5,537 bases of DNA from Microcoleaceae cyanobacterium UBA9251 (GTDB lineage: Bacteria; Cyanobacteriota; Cyanobacteriia; Cyanobacteriales; Microcoleaceae), in the NCBI GenBank assembly GCA_003542015.1, contig DPLL01000363.1:1-5537 (forward strand), given 5' to 3'. The notes under the pieces were generated by a model. It saw only the letters and a list, made by a program, of their open reading frames with translations, was not told where the DNA came from and did not search any database. Of the stretch, positions 4,421 to 5,537 are shown in pieces; position 1 is the stretch's first letter; each line of letters opens with the position of its first letter. The translations under genes were made by a program, and so were the position numbers.

Positions 4421-4701
4421 CCGGTAGGGGCTGGTTCACCGAAAATAATTGCCTAAAACCTGCAATCTGGTAAACCCGCCCCCGCGCCACCATCAATCGC
4501 AATCTACATCTTTTAAAATACAAGGGGCGGGTTTGATCAACTATCAACGACTGAAATAAACAATCTCATAAACCCACCCCGAACTCACTCACCGACAATC
4601 GACATTAACATTACCCACATTTAGATATTTGGTTGGGTGGGGGCGGGTTTTTTAGATTCTTTATTTCAGGCGGAAATTGTCGGTGAAACCCGCCCCTACG
4701 G
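4421..4701. repeat. Nest of GGGGCGGGTTT inverted repeats
   Basis: The 366-bp gap between map and the LD-carboxypeptidase (4393-4758) has no gene I can support. It holds exact copies of AAACCCGCCCC at 4472-4482 and 4686-4696, and of its complement GGGGCGGGTTT at 4524-4534 and 4640-4650, plus a one-mismatch AAACCCACCCC at 4570-4580. Further inverted pairs are CTGAAATAAA (4551-4560) with TTTATTTCAG (4660-4669), and TCACCGACAAT (4589-4599) with ATTGTCGGTGA (4676-4686). Imperfect outer arms lie at 4421-4441 and 4681-4701. The arms can pair in several mutually exclusive ways. The GGGGCGGGTTTTTT at 4640-4653 could end plus-strand transcripts. Confidence 0.7.
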
Positions 4702-4758
4702 GATGTTGTTAATTCTTGGATCTAGAAGTGGGTTTTTGAGATTGTTTGTTAATGATTG

Positions 4759-5520
4759 CTAGGGTAAAGTCAGAATTTCTACCCCAGAATCTGTCACGGC
4801 TAACGTGTGCTCAAATTGAGCCGAAAGCTTTCCATCTAGAGTTACAGCAGTCCAACCATCGGCGAGAATTTCCACTTCCCAAGTGCCCTCATTAATCATA
4901 GGCTCGATCGTAAAAACCATCCCTTGTCTCAACTTTTTTCCAGTCCCCCGCTTCCCATAGTGCAGAATTTCCGGTTCCGTATGAAACACTCGATGAACCC
5001 CGTGCCCCGCAAAATTTCGCACTACCGAAAAACCCTGTGCTTCCGCATATTCTTGAATCGCTGCGCCGATGTCGCCGGTACGAGCACCCGGTTTAACTTC
5101 AGCAATTCCTCTTCTCAGACATTCCTCTGTTACTTCCACTAACTTTTTAGCGACAGGCGAAGGTTTCCCAACAAAAAAAGTTTTGGAAGTATCGCCATGA
5201 TAACCATCAACTAAAGGGGTTACATCAATATTAATAATGTCACCTTCTTTAAGAATTTGTTTAGCATTTGGGATGCCATGACAGACTACTTGATTGACAC
5301 TAGCGCACAGAGATTTAGGAAATCCTTTATAACCTAGGGGAGCACTTTTTGCTCCATGTGCCAAAGTCCAGCGTTCGGCTTCGTCATTAATTGCTAGAGT
5401 GCTGACACCGGGTTTTACCATTGGTTCGAGATGTAGCAGAAGTTCGGCTGCTAAGCGGCCGGCTTGGCGCATTTTCTCGATTTCTCTACTTGATAAAAGC
5501 ACTAAACGTTCGGTTGCCAT
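4759..5520 (-). CDS. map: Methionine aminopeptidase, type I
   Basis: A cytoplasmic dinuclear-metal enzyme that removes the initiator methionine from nascent proteins when the second residue is small. The 253-residue product is full length for a type Ia bacterial enzyme without N-terminal extension. The five metal ligands are visible: D99 in NIDVTP, D110 in YHGDTSKTF, H173 in GHGVHRVFH, E206 in FTIEPM and E237 in QFEHTL. H81 in VVCHGIP and H180 match the substrate-binding histidines; all sit two residues later than in E. coli Map. The ATG at 5520 gives the expected N terminus (REIEKMRQAG soon after). No Shine-Dalgarno is seen in the 17 bases before the window end (AC-rich on the coding strand), so the promoter lies outside. 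It is not next to ribosomal protein genes here; cyanobacteria commonly carry several map copies, so this may not be the only one. Confidence 0.97.
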   Translation of the reverse strand: MATERLVLLSSREIEKMRQAGRLAAELLLHLEPMVKPGVSTLAINDEAERWTLAHGAKSAPLGYKGFPKSLCASVNQVVCHGIPNAKQILKEGDIINIDVTPLVDGYHGDTSKTFFVGKPSPVAKKLVEVTEECLRRGIAEVKPGARTGDIGAAIQEYAEAQGFSVVRNFAGHGVHRVFHTEPEILHYGKRGTGKKLRQGMVFTIEPMINEGTWEVEILADGWTAVTLDGKLSAQFEHTLAVTDSGVEILTLP

Positions 5521-5537
5521 AGTTGTTTTTGTTGTCT

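Noticed and set aside
4924..5142. Plus-strand 72-codon frame opposite map
   Set aside because: Antisense to the conserved metal-binding core of map; no supporting signals.

Overview
The window looks like chromosomal DNA of a filamentous cyanobacterium of the Oscillatoria/Microcoleus type. Evidence: three perfect copies of the cyanobacterial HIP1 octamer GCGATCGC (218-225, 564-571, 3556-3563), all inside genes; several near copies; three heptamer tandem repeats of the cyanobacterial STRR kind; a MITE-like palindrome with the terminus TGTAGGGTGCGTCAGC; and a cyanobacterial-style CRISPR repeat. The genus is an inference; no rRNA or species marker is present.

Four ordinary chromosomal genes lie on the minus strand: map (methionine aminopeptidase, 5520-4759), an S66 LD-carboxypeptidase (4344-3427), an exported PPC-like protein of unknown function (3272-2493), and hemE (uroporphyrinogen decarboxylase, 1135-71). 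All four look intact. They are separated by repeat-rich spacers and do not form an obvious single-function operon.

The accessory part is 1136-2492. In order, it holds: a spacer with a heptamer repeat; an orphan mini-CRISPR of two identical 37-bp repeats around one 43-bp spacer, followed after 3 bp by an intrinsic terminator; a plus-strand promoter and a 90-codon gene (1672-1944) overlapped by the beginning of a clan AA aspartic protease gene that stops just before its catalytic D-T/S-G motif; a 66-bp MITE-like palindrome (2038-2103); and, converging from the other side, a 65-codon antitoxin-like gene (2367-2170) overlapped by only the first 12 codons of its RelE/ParE-like toxin. The two convergent two-gene modules have thus both lost the 3' part of their second gene, and the MITE lies at the scar. 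The left terminus of the MITE supplies the stop codon of the broken protease. This looks like a deletion or recombination scar that left two orphaned first genes (one antitoxin-like, one unknown).

The remaining notable structure is repeat biology: heptamer arrays with three different units (GTCAGTT, TTKGTTA and GGGAATY on the plus strand), one abutting and sharing a base with the LD-carboxypeptidase start codon and another translated in frame inside that gene; twin hairpins with a compensated base-pair change at 2420-2482; and a nest of GGGGCGGGTTT inverted repeats at 4421-4701.
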